64,000 bases of DNA from Oceanihabitans sp. IOP_32 (GCF_009498295.1 NZ_CP040813.1:3355001-3419000), one strand, 5' to 3'. Positions 35,346 through 45,749 are shown, counted from the stretch's first letter. A program made the numbers and translations. Notes: generated from the letters alone by a model not told the origin.

Positions 35346-35462
35346 ACATCAATGGATAAAGCGCTCACTTGTAAACCCGTTAAAGTCACATAAAATCAGG
35401 ATAAGAAATTGTACTAAAACCATCTTATAATTACTAGTATCTCTAATAATTGGGGTATTAAA

Positions 35463-35615
35463 TCACTTGGGTTTCATTCCAAAAGTATAGTTTTTAATGT
35501 CACTGTAATCATGACTATTTAATTTAATGGGTGTTTTTAGTTTCTTTTTATGAACAAAATAAGAAAGTGTCATTTCATTTCCCTCAAGATAAATCAAATC
35601 GTTCGTCTTTAGATT
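35463..35615 (-). pseudogene. C-terminal coding remnant A
   Basis: The minus strand is open for about 50 codons and reads like a real protein end (YLEGNEMTLSYFVHKKKLKT ... YTFGMKPK, stop at 35463). An ATG at 35573 would give only 36 residues. No family recognised. Read as the tail of a lost gene. Confidence 0.4.
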
Positions 35616-35674
35616 TTAAGTTTAAAATTAGGAATCACATATTGCTTAATAAAAGTTATAAATTCTTTAATTAC

Positions 35675-35881
35675 TTATAAACCTAGCCAAGCCGTTTTTA
35701 AATACATCTGGTTTTCTGTATTTAAAAATAGCTCTATGTCTTCTTTGTTTACCAATCTTTTAATAAATGACTTCAAGAGGTTAAAATTGAACGGTATCAC
35801 CAATCCCAGACTTGAATTCAGAAATCGAATTTTAAACTTTATCGATTCTTGTAAATTGAGTTTAATCGAAAATTCACATAT
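35675..35881 (-). pseudogene. C-terminal coding remnant B
   Basis: The minus strand is open for 68 codons without a good start. It has protein-like composition (LQESIKFKIRFLNSSLGLVI, then FIKRLVNKEDIELFLNTEN and a final LKTAWLGL). It lies upstream of remnant A on the same strand in another frame, so both may derive from one decayed gene. No family recognised. Confidence 0.4.
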
Positions 35882-36082
35882 TTAAGATTCCATATTGTAG
35901 GGCAAAGCCATTACTTTAAAAAGTAAAAGGAAGAGTAATATCACGAGACCAGTCATAATTAGAGGTGGTAAAAAGTTTTGTGATATGGAAATAATGAAAT
36001 ATTTTTCTATTGAGATTTCAGCGAAAAATCATATTCATAAAGTCTGGCAGATAGAAGACTTTACAAGGCTACGCTCGGCTAT

Positions 36083-37006
36083 TTATTGACCAATGCTCGG
36101 GTGTGTTCCTTTAAATAGCGCAACGGGTATAGAATCTTTTAAGCTCATTTGGTAAATTATTTGGGGTTCTTTTAAATTTTCAAATCCGGAATAATACAAA
36201 TGATCTGCTCTATCCAACCACAAGTTCGTTGCACAAAGTCCTTTTTTAGTTAATCGTTTAACCTCTTTTGTGGTAAAATTATAACAAAATATAGCACTAG
36301 AAGGCGTATTCAATCCTGCTACATATTCGTTTATTCCAGCCTCAAATATTAAATTTTTATGATCAGATGTAAACCAAAAACGCGACTCAGTTGAAAAAAA
36401 GAACTCATCTCCAAGAAGTTTTGATAAATTGTAGGTCTCCAGTTGTTTCCCACTAATGTTAAACTTATACAAGTTAAATAGGTCGTGGGTATAAATATAT
36501 TTTCCATTTGCGCCCCAAGTTGGAGCATATAGTCCATTTGATGAGTTGTTTGTTATCATTTTAAATGCGGAACCATCAGGCTTTATCAGTCCAATTTGCC
36601 ATGTAGTTTTAAATATACTAAAGGCTAAATACTCACCAGTGGGCGAAAATATTGCCCCGAAATTATTTTTGTTATTTAGGTTTAAGTCGGTAATTTTCCC
36701 GCTTTTTGTACTAATCAACGCTATATTTCTTGAAAAATCAACGGTATCATGAGATGATTTTGTATAAGCAATCCATTTGCCGTTTGGTGAAATACAGGGG
36801 TCAAATCCTTGAGTTATTTTTTTAGCATTCTGGTTTAAAAAGCTGTACACACAAATAAACTCACCGCTTTGAAAAGCCAATTTTCGCGAATCTGTTTTAA
36901 GTTGATTTATCGCATCAAATTTATCGCTTTTTAAATTATTGTTCGAACCATTGATAACGGCATAAACGAATATAAAAAGTCCAGTTATTAAAATAAGATA
37001 CTTCAT
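36083..37006 (-). CDS. TolB-like/PD40 beta-propeller protein, exported
   Basis: A 307-residue protein with an N-terminal hydrophobic segment (YLILITGLFIFVYAVINGS) and PD40-type blades: GFDPCISPNGKWIAYTKSS, NFGAIFSPTGEYLAFSIF and APTWGANGKYIYTHDLF, each with the S/W-P-x-G-x-x-I/L-A/Y pattern of WD40-like TolB repeats. Such propellers are often found beside PorP/SprF genes in T9SS loci, and the truncated PorP/SprF lies just across the divergent gap. A surface or periplasmic scaffold role is inferred. Confidence 0.75.
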   Translation of the reverse strand: MKYLILITGLFIFVYAVINGSNNNLKSDKFDAINQLKTDSRKLAFQSGEFICVYSFLNQNAKKITQGFDPCISPNGKWIAYTKSSHDTVDFSRNIALISTKSGKITDLNLNNKNNFGAIFSPTGEYLAFSIFKTTWQIGLIKPDGSAFKMITNNSSNGLYAPTWGANGKYIYTHDLFNLYKFNISGKQLETYNLSKLLGDEFFFSTESRFWFTSDHKNLIFEAGINEYVAGLNTPSSAIFCYNFTTKEVKRLTKKGLCATNLWLDRADHLYYSGFENLKEPQIIYQMSLKDSIPVALFKGTHPSIGQ

Positions 37007-37090
37007 GTTGAGCTTGTTTAATGTTACCGTCTCTATGGACTAAAATTTATCCTATATTAACGAGTGTAATTTAAAAAAATAATAGTTGCG

Positions 37091-37414
37091 GTGCAACATG
37101 CAGATAGAGTACATTTTTATCTAAGTAGTGCCTATACCTTTATTCTAAATTCAGAAATAGCCTTAACACCATCTTTCATAACACGTTACGTTAATGGCGC
37201 ACCGTTTTCTACAGATTTCGCAACAACGGCATCATTTAATAATAATTTTAATTTTGCTATAGGCTATAGAACCGATAAAACTTTGGCTGGTTTAACCCAA
37301 CTCACAATAAGCAACAGAATGGTTGTTGGCTTAGCTTACGAATATAGTTTAAGAAGTGAACTCATCAACAAAGCAAGAGGAACTACAGAATTATTTTTAC
37401 AGTTTCAGCTTTAA
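37091..37414 (+). pseudogene. Truncated PorP/SprF-type membrane protein
   Basis: The frame encodes only the last 107 or so residues of a PorP/SprF barrel (RVHFYLSSAYTFILNSEIAL, FNFAIGYRTDKTLAGLTQ, and the aromatic C-terminus TTELFLQFQL). Full members have about 300 residues and a signal peptide. The only starts are a GTG at 37091 or nothing, and a stop lies just upstream, so the 5' two thirds are gone. Confidence 0.8.
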
Positions 37415-37922
37415 CCAAATAACATTTTTATAAAAGATAATAGGGGAATCATTTTTATGTATTCCCTTATTTTTATTTTATACTTATTGAATCACATGTC
37501 ATAATCTTATAAAAATATACATTCGTAATACAACAATTATTTCTACCTAAAATATCTAAAAGAAGGAGAGGCAAAAACGCGCCTTAAAATTATGCTAGCT
37601 TTTGGTAATAGTTATAAACTATACTTCTACTAGAAAGCAAAATCTAAAAATATCTTTTTTGTTTAAAAGGTAATTTCAAAGTCAGCCTTTACCGGGTTTA
37701 CTATAGTGTAAAGGTCTGCTGTTTGTATTGAAACGTATCATTAATCCACCTAATAAATCATTCGCTTGCCATCAGCTTGTAAATGTTTTCAAAACACTGA
37801 TAACATCAAACTAAAATCCCAATTCTGATAATTGAAATACTTCTTGGGCTTTGCCATTTTTTTTGTACCTTTAATTGTACGATTAATGTAGAAAATTCAG
37901 AAACAACAATCCTATAAATTTT
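37415..37922. other. intergenic stretch without a recognised gene
   Basis: AT-rich. An imperfect inverted pair (AGCCTTTAC and GTAAAGGTCT, about 37683-37717) may form a hairpin. No reading frame worth calling was found. Confidence 0.4.
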
Positions 37923-39467
37923 ATGAATACCAACTATATGAATACAAGTAAAATCTTAGTTTTTACCCTCTTGTTTTTTTCAATATTAAAAACAGAAACA
38001 ATTAATGCACAAATTGAAAGTGCTAACAAAAAAAAGGATAACCTAAAAGGTCCAATTTGTTTGTATAAAAAAACAGTTCAAAAGGATTTTTTAGAAAAGT
38101 TTGGAGAATATGAACCTGGAAATTCCACGATAGCGGCTTGGTATATTTACGATAAAGAAGGCAGAAAAATATTCAGCCAAGAGCCAAATGAGTCAAATCA
38201 CAAGTTTTTTAGCCGTGACATTTATTTATATGAAAAAGGAAAGCTTCAGGTAAGGGCTTCGTCTCTTGTTAATGTCAGTGATAACAATATTTCTCAAGAT
38301 GGCTACCACAATTATTATTTTTATAAATATCTACCAAATAACACAATTGAGGAACGATTTTATGGTGCCGGAGGAAAGGAAGTTATAAAACTAACTGAAA
38401 AAATTGATAACAAAAACAATTTAATTGAAAGATATGCCCGTTTAGGAACAGACTGGGGTTTTAAACTGGTTAAAACATACGATGACAACTCACAAATAAT
38501 AGAGGAAACAAAATATGACGGTTACGGAAAAATTAAATACAAACAAAACTGGAAAAGAGATGCTAATGGCAATACAACAGAATGGGTTGAATACAATGCT
38601 GATGGCTCGTTAAAAAATAAAAACACTTACAAATATAACAACGCCGGAAAAGAAACTGAAGTCATCTGTTATAAATCAAACGGTGCTATTGATTGGGGTG
38701 CCAAAAAGACTTATATTAACGATACTTTGCTTTCTAAATATTATGGATATACTGGAAACGAAAAAACACCCAGCTATATTTTTAAAATCGACTACAACAG
38801 TAACAATCAGCGTATTAAAGATGAATACGAATACTCAAAAGGTAAAAAAGTTGACGAATATATTACTCATATTTACAATGCCAGTGGACAAAATACTGAA
38901 ACTCATTTTTTTAAAGATAAAAAGCTAACAGAAAAACATATTTTTTCTGATTTCGTTGGGGAACAAAACCAATTAAAGAAGACTGAGGTTTATGATTCGA
39001 CAGGAAATATAGTGGAGTTGATTGAATATAGATATGATAAATACGGTAACGAAATTGCATACGAAAAATATAAGGTTACTACCAGTTTTGGAGAAAAAAA
39101 GAAGATTCCGGTAGAAAAACGAAAGGTTGAAATATCGTATTATGACGGAAACCCGAAATTCAAAGTTAAGGTGGCCTACGAAAAAAGAAAAAACAGCAAA
39201 AAGAAGAAAGAAAATTACATTATTTTTGATATTGACCAATTTGGTAGTGAACAACCAAAGCTCTATTTGTTTCGTAAACCTGGCGTAACTGGGGGAAAAG
39301 AGGTTGAAGTGAATCGCGGTGGTTTAAGAAGTTACCAGCTAAGCATGTTTTCACGCTTTTATTTATCTACTTACATTGTAGAATCAGGAAACTACATTGT
39401 ATTAATGAAAAGACCTGAAAGTGATGGTGTTTGGAGCCTTGAAAACAGTCATGTTTTTCAGTATTAA
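37923..39467 (+). CDS. Exported protein with YD/MORN-like beta repeats
   Basis: A 514-residue protein with a signal segment (ILVFTLLFFSILKTETINAQ). The middle (about 60-430) is built of short repeats of the type YDxxGKxIxxxxY..N..G, for example EYNADGSLKNKNTYKYNNAGKETEV and EVYDSTGNIVELIEYRYDKYGNE, like RHS YD or YwqK/MORN-variant repeats. The C-terminal 60 residues (PKLYLFRKPGV...YIVLMKRPES) form a distinct domain. Function unknown; a surface or periplasmic beta-structure is likely. ATG 37938 is an alternative start. Confidence 0.65.
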   Translation: MNTNYMNTSKILVFTLLFFSILKTETINAQIESANKKKDNLKGPICLYKKTVQKDFLEKFGEYEPGNSTIAAWYIYDKEGRKIFSQEPNESNHKFFSRDIYLYEKGKLQVRASSLVNVSDNNISQDGYHNYYFYKYLPNNTIEERFYGAGGKEVIKLTEKIDNKNNLIERYARLGTDWGFKLVKTYDDNSQIIEETKYDGYGKIKYKQNWKRDANGNTTEWVEYNADGSLKNKNTYKYNNAGKETEVICYKSNGAIDWGAKKTYINDTLLSKYYGYTGNEKTPSYIFKIDYNSNNQRIKDEYEYSKGKKVDEYITHIYNASGQNTETHFFKDKKLTEKHIFSDFVGEQNQLKKTEVYDSTGNIVELIEYRYDKYGNEIAYEKYKVTTSFGEKKKIPVEKRKVEISYYDGNPKFKVKVAYEKRKNSKKKKENYIIFDIDQFGSEQPKLYLFRKPGVTGGKEVEVNRGGLRSYQLSMFSRFYLSTYIVESGNYIVLMKRPESDGVWSLENSHVFQY

Positions 39468-39671
39468 CTCGTAAACAAAATAATAACTAATAAAAGGAAA
39501 AAAATACGACTCATTGAAATGGGGGGTTAAAGTAACTTTAAGAAGCACTAAGTACCCCTAAGTGACATTTTTGGCGAAATCGCGGTAACAAGGTGTAATA
39601 ATTTTGGAAATATTAGATTATCTAACAGCTTAACATGATATTTATACTTTATGAGTGACTCAAACAAAATT

Positions 39672-39702
39672 AAAAGGTAGCGATCAAAAATCGCTACCTT
39701 TT
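39672..39702. terminator. bidirectional Rho-independent terminator
   Basis: A perfect 13-bp stem AAAAGGTAGCGAT / ATCGCTACCTTTT (39672-39684 and 39690-39702) with a 5-base loop, between two converging genes. Confidence 0.88.
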
Positions 39703-39757
39703 AAAAATAATTCATATTGCAAGGCGATAAGATTCACCTCAAGTACTTCTAAAAAAT

Positions 39758-41518
39758 TTAATTGTTGTTTTTCATTTCAACGCCGTTTGTCGAAGAAGAA
39801 ATCTTAGCTGTTCCGTTATTAAATTTATTATCGTAGACTCTCACTTCTATTTTGTTTGGCGTCGTTGTATTCGCGTTTACGCTCGATAAAGCAACGGTGT
39901 TTCCAACTTTTACATTAATATCATTTGAATAAATTTGAACATTCTTCATCACCGCAGTATGGGCATAAATACCTCTTGTGAATTCAGTAGAATTATTAGT
40001 AATTATATTACCGTAAATTTGTGTATCTCTAACCTCATCTGGTACAAAAATACCTTTTCCAGCATTCTCGATAACATTATTAAAAACTTTTGCTTGTTTT
40101 GCATATAAGGTAATTCCGGTACCATAACCTTTTATTATATTTCCGGAAATTTCATTATTATAGGTTGTTTCGGTATTGGCAACACCTCCGCCAATAGCAT
40201 TACTGTTTAAATGCTTTTCTGAAACGCCAGTAATTCTATTGTTTCTAATTTTAACGCCTGTGGCCAAAGAATAACTTATACCATTTTCAGTATCGTTATT
40301 TTCAATGAGTGTATCATCTCCAATAGCTACTATAAAAGCAGATCGCGCACTCCCCTTTTCAACATTATTTCTAATAATAACATCCTTTACTATTTCGTAA
40401 TAAATATAATTACCAGCACTGTCAATATCTCTTAACGCTTCAATATCAATTCCTGCCTTGGGATTAGTTCCCAAAGATTTTCCAGTGTCTACACCTGCGT
40501 TTAAAATTTGGCAATTTTCAACAATAACATCATGTGCGTTAACTATAGATATGTTATTTCTTCTACTTTTATCGATAATACAATTTTTTATAACAATGTT
40601 ATGAGATGGTCTATAATCGGGATTAAAAGAGAATCCAATAGCTTTAACCATTATGCCATCGGCTGTAGAATTGTAGAAGTTCACACCATCTACAACCACA
40701 TTAACAGCAGCTTCAAGCTTTAACAAATCGCTATCTTGACACCATTCTCTACCACCACATGTACTGTAGTTATGCTCGTCTCTATCGCCATGTAAGTTAC
40801 CACCTGTTATCGTAACATTCGATTCCTTATATACGGCTAATAACGTAAAATCTGTAAAACCATTTGGCTGCACTCTTAAGTGCGTGTTATCGGTCATGTT
40901 TAAGTTAAAATCTGAAGGGATAAAGATATCACCCATTCTATATTTAGGCGGGAAATTATTTTCTTTACTTACCAAGAAGTAAGCATCCATTTTATCAATA
41001 TTAAAAGTAGTTACACCCAAGGCTTTGGTTTTAATAAAAAGATCGCTTAAAATATTTCTATTATTTAAGGCAACCTCATCAGAAACTTTGCCCTCTACAA
41101 TACCCCATCGGCTGGGAATAAAGTTAAAGTTCGTGTCTTTTAATTGAGGAGAAGTACCTGAAATGGTTAGCGATTTATTTAGCAACTCAGAATCTAAAGT
41201 TGAGCCCGTAGAGAAAATAATAGTTCCATTAATTATATCGCCTCCTTCATAAGAAATAGTTACATTTTCTGGCAGGGTAATTGTTTTACCACCAAGATCC
41301 ATTATACAATTTATTACCACTGTAGCATTAGGTTTAACATCATCTAAAGTAAAATCACAAGGTGCAGTTACATTTTGTACATCGGGGGTCTGGGTTTCGG
41401 TAGTATCGGTATTTTCTGTGTTCTCTGTGTTCTCTGCTAAAAGCGCATCTGCTAAATCTTCCTTATTACACGACATGATTGTGGTTGACAGTAATACGAA
41501 GAAGAAAAAATTTCTCAT
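39758..41518 (-). CDS. Right-handed parallel beta-helix lipoprotein
   Basis: A 586-residue protein with a lipoprotein signal (LLSTTIMSCNKED, cysteine about residue 17) and a low-complexity Thr/Glu/Asn linker (TENTENTDTTET). From about residue 200 on it has repeated N-N-x-I/V-x-x-A/N patterns (VIKNCIIDKSRRNNISIVNAHDV, IENNDTENGI, ISGNIIKGYGTGI, VFNNVIENAGKGI), the coils of a right-handed beta-helix of the pectate-lyase/polysaccharide-lyase type. It may bind or cleave a polysaccharide at the cell surface; catalytic residues cannot be assigned. It stands next to the glycoconjugate cluster, which may be coincidence. Confidence 0.85.
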   Translation of the reverse strand: MRNFFFFVLLSTTIMSCNKEDLADALLAENTENTENTDTTETQTPDVQNVTAPCDFTLDDVKPNATVVINCIMDLGGKTITLPENVTISYEGGDIINGTIIFSTGSTLDSELLNKSLTISGTSPQLKDTNFNFIPSRWGIVEGKVSDEVALNNRNILSDLFIKTKALGVTTFNIDKMDAYFLVSKENNFPPKYRMGDIFIPSDFNLNMTDNTHLRVQPNGFTDFTLLAVYKESNVTITGGNLHGDRDEHNYSTCGGREWCQDSDLLKLEAAVNVVVDGVNFYNSTADGIMVKAIGFSFNPDYRPSHNIVIKNCIIDKSRRNNISIVNAHDVIVENCQILNAGVDTGKSLGTNPKAGIDIEALRDIDSAGNYIYYEIVKDVIIRNNVEKGSARSAFIVAIGDDTLIENNDTENGISYSLATGVKIRNNRITGVSEKHLNSNAIGGGVANTETTYNNEISGNIIKGYGTGITLYAKQAKVFNNVIENAGKGIFVPDEVRDTQIYGNIITNNSTEFTRGIYAHTAVMKNVQIYSNDINVKVGNTVALSSVNANTTTPNKIEVRVYDNKFNNGTAKISSSTNGVEMKNNN

Positions 41519-42005
41519 AATAGTAATTTTAAGTTTTAATAATTAAATATAGATTAGACCGCAATTCAGAATGGGATGTTTACTTATAAAAAAAACACTG
41601 ATTAATAAAATCTGATAGGAATTCGATTTTATAAGCACAAATGAATTTTAGTTGTCTAATGGTCTATTTACGAGTTGAATACGTTTTTGGATGTTTCAAA
41701 TCGATTTTAAAAGCGCGAAAATAGAACCTTTTTCCTAAAACCCAAGCAAAATGTTAATAACTTATTAGAAATTAAGGCTTTATACCAAATCCAAACTAAA
41801 GAACAAATCGGGAAAAATTTTTAAAAATATCAATTATAAAGACGCACAACCATTCGTTAGTCTGCCTTATTTTTCATTTCACACCCTTCTATTTTGAATA
41901 AAAAGACTTTTTATCCAATAATTAAGTCGTAGAAAGAAAAATAAATATAAAAAATCATATCTTTAATATATTCGTTAAACCACGAAAGGACAATTTTAAG
42001 TTTTT
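41519..42005. other. divergent promoter region, no gene seen
   Basis: AT-rich intergenic stretch between the beta-helix lipoprotein and the glycoconjugate cluster. A TATCTTTA box at about 41958-41965, about 40 bp before the first start, resembles the Bacteroidota -7 motif with one mismatch. Confidence 0.35.
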
Positions 42006-43157
42006 ATGATGATGCAGTATAGTCATCTGTATTTATATAAAAGAAAATTCATCAAAAAACATATGCAGGACATACAAATTACAACTTTAACCAAAGACAC
42101 TTTAAAAGAAGCCTTAGACCAAAATTTATATTGGAAAGAAAATAATAAAGTTGTGCCTTTTTCGAAAAAAAAAGCCCATTGGTTACTACAAAACGAACGT
42201 ATTGAAAGCAACGATGTTTGTGCCATTTTAGCTTATCAGAACGATACGTTAATCGCTTTTATTTTTTTAGTTCCAGACTATATCCAAACACAACAAGGCC
42301 TCGAAAAAATCTTTTGGAGTACCAGATGGTGGGTTCATAGTAAATACGAAAACTCGGTGCTTTCTACTTATACAAAAAAACTATCTCTAGATGCGGTAAA
42401 AAGTAAAGTGCTTATTAAACACATCGATATAAATACTTTAGAATATTATAAGAAACAATCCTTTAAAGAATTTGCTAAAAGGGATAAATATATTTTTGTT
42501 TTTAGCTTAGATTACAACCTAATTGTGAATAAGATTAGTTCTTTAAGAACGGTAGCACCGCTTTTAAAAATAGTTACCAAACTATCTTATGCCGCTGTGG
42601 CTTCAGTAAACAAATTGAAATTAAATAAATTTAGTAAAAAGCTAACGTACCAATATTTTGATACGCTAGATAGCAGCGCTTGGGATTTTATTAAAAAGCA
42701 TTGTGAAAACGATTTAATACCCAAATCGAAAGCCTATATAAATTGGCAAATCGATAACCAACAATACCTTAAAACCAGTGCTACAAATAAGGCCCCTTAC
42801 AAATGTTTACTCAGTAGTGTGTCTCACAACATATATAACAGCAATTTTTTAGTAGTAAAGGAAAACAAGAAAATCGGGTTCATCTCTGCTCTCATTAGAG
42901 CAGATGAATTCGTATTGCGTTATTTTCTATGCAAGAAAGAAGATTATGATCTCTGTTTAACCGCTGTAATGCATCATTTTATAAAGTCTAAATGCACCTA
43001 TATTTTAACAGATAACACCGATTTAGGTAAACAAATTCAGAAACAATATATATGTGTTTATACCAACAAAAAACAGCAATATTCTTTAGCGCACCATGCT
43101 ATTAACTATAATTTTACTAGCGCGCTTATTCAAGATCAAGATGGTAATTTCTCGTAA
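42006..43157 (+). CDS. GNAT-like acyltransferase of the glycoconjugate cluster
   Basis: A 383-residue cytoplasmic protein. The N-terminal part (VCAILAYQNDTLIAFIFLVPDY) and the C-terminal part (NSNFLVVKENKKIGFISALIRADEFVLRYFLCKK) both look like the central strands of GNAT acyltransferases, so it may be a double-GNAT or Fem-like protein. No close family was recognised. It precedes the adenylation gene by 11 bp and so is probably co-transcribed. It may transfer the carrier-bound acyl or aminoacyl group to a sugar. Start choice: ATG 42006, 42009 or 42063; the last (MQDIQITTL) gives the more typical N-terminus. Confidence 0.5.
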   Translation: MMMQYSHLYLYKRKFIKKHMQDIQITTLTKDTLKEALDQNLYWKENNKVVPFSKKKAHWLLQNERIESNDVCAILAYQNDTLIAFIFLVPDYIQTQQGLEKIFWSTRWWVHSKYENSVLSTYTKKLSLDAVKSKVLIKHIDINTLEYYKKQSFKEFAKRDKYIFVFSLDYNLIVNKISSLRTVAPLLKIVTKLSYAAVASVNKLKLNKFSKKLTYQYFDTLDSSAWDFIKKHCENDLIPKSKAYINWQIDNQQYLKTSATNKAPYKCLLSSVSHNIYNSNFLVVKENKKIGFISALIRADEFVLRYFLCKKEDYDLCLTAVMHHFIKSKCTYILTDNTDLGKQIQKQYICVYTNKKQQYSLAHHAINYNFTSALIQDQDGNFS

Positions 43158-43168
43158 ATTTAGATGGT

Positions 43169-44650
43169 ATGAATTTTATAGACAAACTTAAACACGCCTT
43201 TAAAAGTAATCCTTCCCAACCTGCTCTTTGTATTGATGAGGTATTTTATACCTATCAAGAATTATCGGATGCGATTTATAAAATTCGGATTCATATTCAA
43301 AACACTATACCTTTTGAAGAAAACTTAATCGGTTTAGTTGCGAATAATGATTTAGAAACTTATGCCTCTATTTTTGCATTATGGTTTGAGAATAAAGCTT
43401 ATATCCCCGTAAATCCGTTTGCGCCTTTAGAGAGAAATTTGAAGATTTTTAATCAAACTGAAGTTAATACCGTTTTCGATTCCTGCACTAACTCTGGTTT
43501 TAATACTTATTTTAATGTTTTTTGTGCATCGAAACAGCACTTAATAGATTCTGAAATAAACTTGGCAAACACCGTTTTTTCTGAAAATGCTATCGCTTAT
43601 ATTTTGTTTACTAGCGGAAGCACGGGCACACCCAAAGGCATCCCAATACGTTTTAAAAATGTAAATGCCCTTTTAAACGCATTCGACAAAGAACCAGCAT
43701 ACCAATTAAATAACACTGATAAATGCCTAATGATGTACGACCTCACTTTCGATGCCTCTTTAACTGCTTTTTTACCCGCATTTTTAGCAGGAGCTTGTTT
43801 GTATACTGTACCTGGCGACTCTATAAAGTACTTCTCTATTTTTAAATTATTAAACACATACGAATTAACGGTCTTAAAAATGGTGCCTACCATAATAAAC
43901 TACCTTCGTCCTTATTTCGCAGAAATAAATGCACCAAGCGTTAGGTACTGTATATTTGGAGGTGGTAAATTACATGAAAATATTGTAAAAGAATGGCTTA
44001 AATGCATTCCAAATAGCACGCTGTACAACCATTATGGGCCTACAGAGTGCACAGTTTGCAGCAGCTATTACACTTATAAAACTAACGGCAACAATCAAAC
44101 TTACAATGGTGTATTACCTATTGGTAAACCTTTAAACGGCATTGATTTTATGCTTTTAAATGATGCCAACCAAAAAGTAAAGGTTGGTGCTCACGGTGAA
44201 TTATGCTTATCTGGCGACCAGCTTACCACGGGGTATTGGAAAAACGAAGCCCTCAATGCGTTAGCTTTTTTTGAAATGAATAATAAAAGATATTATAGAA
44301 CAGGAGATATCTGTTACCTTAACGAGGAAGGCGATCTTATGTATGTTGAAAGAAAAGATTTTCAGGTGAAAATTAGAGGTTTTAGAGTCGAACTTGGTGA
44401 AATAGAATATCATATTCAAAATAAAATTAAAAATCATATTAGTGTCATAGACATTGATAATAACAACGGAACAAATGAAATTGCACTAATTATTGAAGGC
44501 GAAACTATAGACACCAATGATTTGTTTAATTATTTAAAAACAAAACTTCCCAATTATATGATTCCAACTAAAACGTTTTTCTTACCAAAACTTCCACTTA
44601 ACGACAATGGTAAGCTTGATAGAAAAAAACTAAAAACACTAATAGAATAA
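43169..44650 (+). CDS. Amino-acid adenylating enzyme (stand-alone NRPS-type A domain, DltA-like)
   Basis: A 493-residue ANL-superfamily ligase with all core motifs: A3 ILFTSGSTGTPKG (about 145-157), A5 NHYGPTE (about 289), GELCLSGDQLTTGYW and YRTGD (about 377) for A7, FQVKIRGFRVELGEIE for A8 (about 400-412) and NGKLDR for A10 (about 480). It should activate an amino acid as adenylate and load it on a 4'-phosphopantetheine carrier. The carrier gene starts 2 bp after its stop, so they form a pair. Length and autonomy fit DltA or free-standing NRPS A domains; substrate unknown. Confidence 0.9.
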   Translation: MNFIDKLKHAFKSNPSQPALCIDEVFYTYQELSDAIYKIRIHIQNTIPFEENLIGLVANNDLETYASIFALWFENKAYIPVNPFAPLERNLKIFNQTEVNTVFDSCTNSGFNTYFNVFCASKQHLIDSEINLANTVFSENAIAYILFTSGSTGTPKGIPIRFKNVNALLNAFDKEPAYQLNNTDKCLMMYDLTFDASLTAFLPAFLAGACLYTVPGDSIKYFSIFKLLNTYELTVLKMVPTIINYLRPYFAEINAPSVRYCIFGGGKLHENIVKEWLKCIPNSTLYNHYGPTECTVCSSYYTYKTNGNNQTYNGVLPIGKPLNGIDFMLLNDANQKVKVGAHGELCLSGDQLTTGYWKNEALNALAFFEMNNKRYYRTGDICYLNEEGDLMYVERKDFQVKIRGFRVELGEIEYHIQNKIKNHISVIDIDNNNGTNEIALIIEGETIDTNDLFNYLKTKLPNYMIPTKTFFLPKLPLNDNGKLDRKKLKTLIE

Positions 44651-44652
44651 AT

Positions 44653-44898
44653 ATGACAAAAGAAGCCATTTTAAAAAAAGTTACCCAATCTTTCGTAAAA
44701 ATACTAGAACACCATAATTTTGTATTAGAAGAATCTACCACAGCTAGCGATGTAGATGGATGGGAATCTATTACCCACATGTTAATTATAACCGATATTG
44801 AGACCGTTTTTGGAATTAAATTCAAACTCATGGAATTAATGAATATGAATAATGTAGGAGATTTAATTAACTGTATTTCTACCAAATTAGAACCTTAG
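44653..44898 (+). CDS. Acyl/peptidyl carrier protein
   Basis: An 81-residue carrier with the phosphopantetheine attachment site in VDGWESITHM (Ser about 39), flanked by the helix II pattern LIITDIETVFGIKF of carrier proteins. It follows the adenylation gene by 2 bp. Its stop overlaps the stop of the convergent formyltransferase gene by 4 bp. It is expected to hold the activated amino acid as a thioester. Confidence 0.88.
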   Translation: MTKEAILKKVTQSFVKILEHHNFVLEESTTASDVDGWESITHMLIITDIETVFGIKFKLMELMNMNNVGDLINCISTKLEP

Positions 44899-45749
44899 CT
44901 TTTTGTATAACGTGTAATTTTTATTAAACCATCATTAGTTTTTACCAAAAATTTATCGTCGTAATTTAAAACAATTTTCCCCGAAGGTTCTTTGCAATAT
45001 GTGTCTAACAGCGGTTGGTGCACGATTTTTTCGGCAGTAAATATTTTATAATTTACATTATCAAACGTAGCAAAACTACCCTGAGAACCAATACCAAAGC
45101 TTTTAATACACTTTAGTATCTGGTTAGTATTACAGTTTGTAAAATCGAGCTTTTGCATGCCTTCAGTACGGTTAAAATATGTTGAATTACCACTTTGTTT
45201 TCTACCAACATAAGTAAAATTTTTGGCTAGAAGTATTTTCCATGCTTCTTTAAAAACAATACCCTCTAGTTTCATTGCTAGATGATACAACAGACCTAAA
45301 TCAATATCTGGTGTTAAAGTTTCTTTTTTCTGAAAAATAATAGCTCCAGTATCAATACCATCGTCTATATAATGTGCCGTAGCTCCGTAAAAATTATAAT
45401 CGTCATAAAAAACTCCATTTAAAGGTGTTTTACCCTGTAAATAAGGAAGATATGTTGGGTGTACATTGATTAAAATTTGCTCTTTTTTGAATTTATGAAC
45501 AGGAAAAATAATTGGACAACCATTTGAAATGAGAATATCGAAATTTGATTTTATTAATTTTTTTAAAACAATATCCTTATCTTTCATAGTAAAAGTATGG
45601 TGAGCTATGCCCTTTTGATCAAGTATTTTAGTTAAAACAGTTTGTTCTAGGGCGTAAATGGTAATACAATCAAGAGAAACCCTATCTAAAAGTTGTTCTA
45701 AAACATGAAATCTAGAACCTAAAAAAACAATATTTTTACTATGCTTCAT
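44895..45749 (-). CDS. Formyltransferase of the Fmt/sugar N-formyltransferase family
   Basis: A 284-residue protein with the catalytic triad of N10-formyl-tetrahydrofolate formyltransferases: Asn76 (ISNGCPIIFP), His97 (INVHPTYLPYLQG) and Asp133 (DDGIDTGAI). The C-terminal part is shorter than methionyl-tRNA formyltransferase and resembles sugar N-formyltransferases. In this cluster it most likely formylates an amino sugar. It is convergent with the carrier gene. Confidence 0.83.
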   Translation of the reverse strand: MKHSKNIVFLGSRFHVLEQLLDRVSLDCITIYALEQTVLTKILDQKGIAHHTFTMKDKDIVLKKLIKSNFDILISNGCPIIFPVHKFKKEQILINVHPTYLPYLQGKTPLNGVFYDDYNFYGATAHYIDDGIDTGAIIFQKKETLTPDIDLGLLYHLAMKLEGIVFKEAWKILLAKNFTYVGRKQSGNSTYFNRTEGMQKLDFTNCNTNQILKCIKSFGIGSQGSFATFDNVNYKIFTAEKIVHQPLLDTYCKEPSGKIVLNYDDKFLVKTNDGLIKITRYTKS

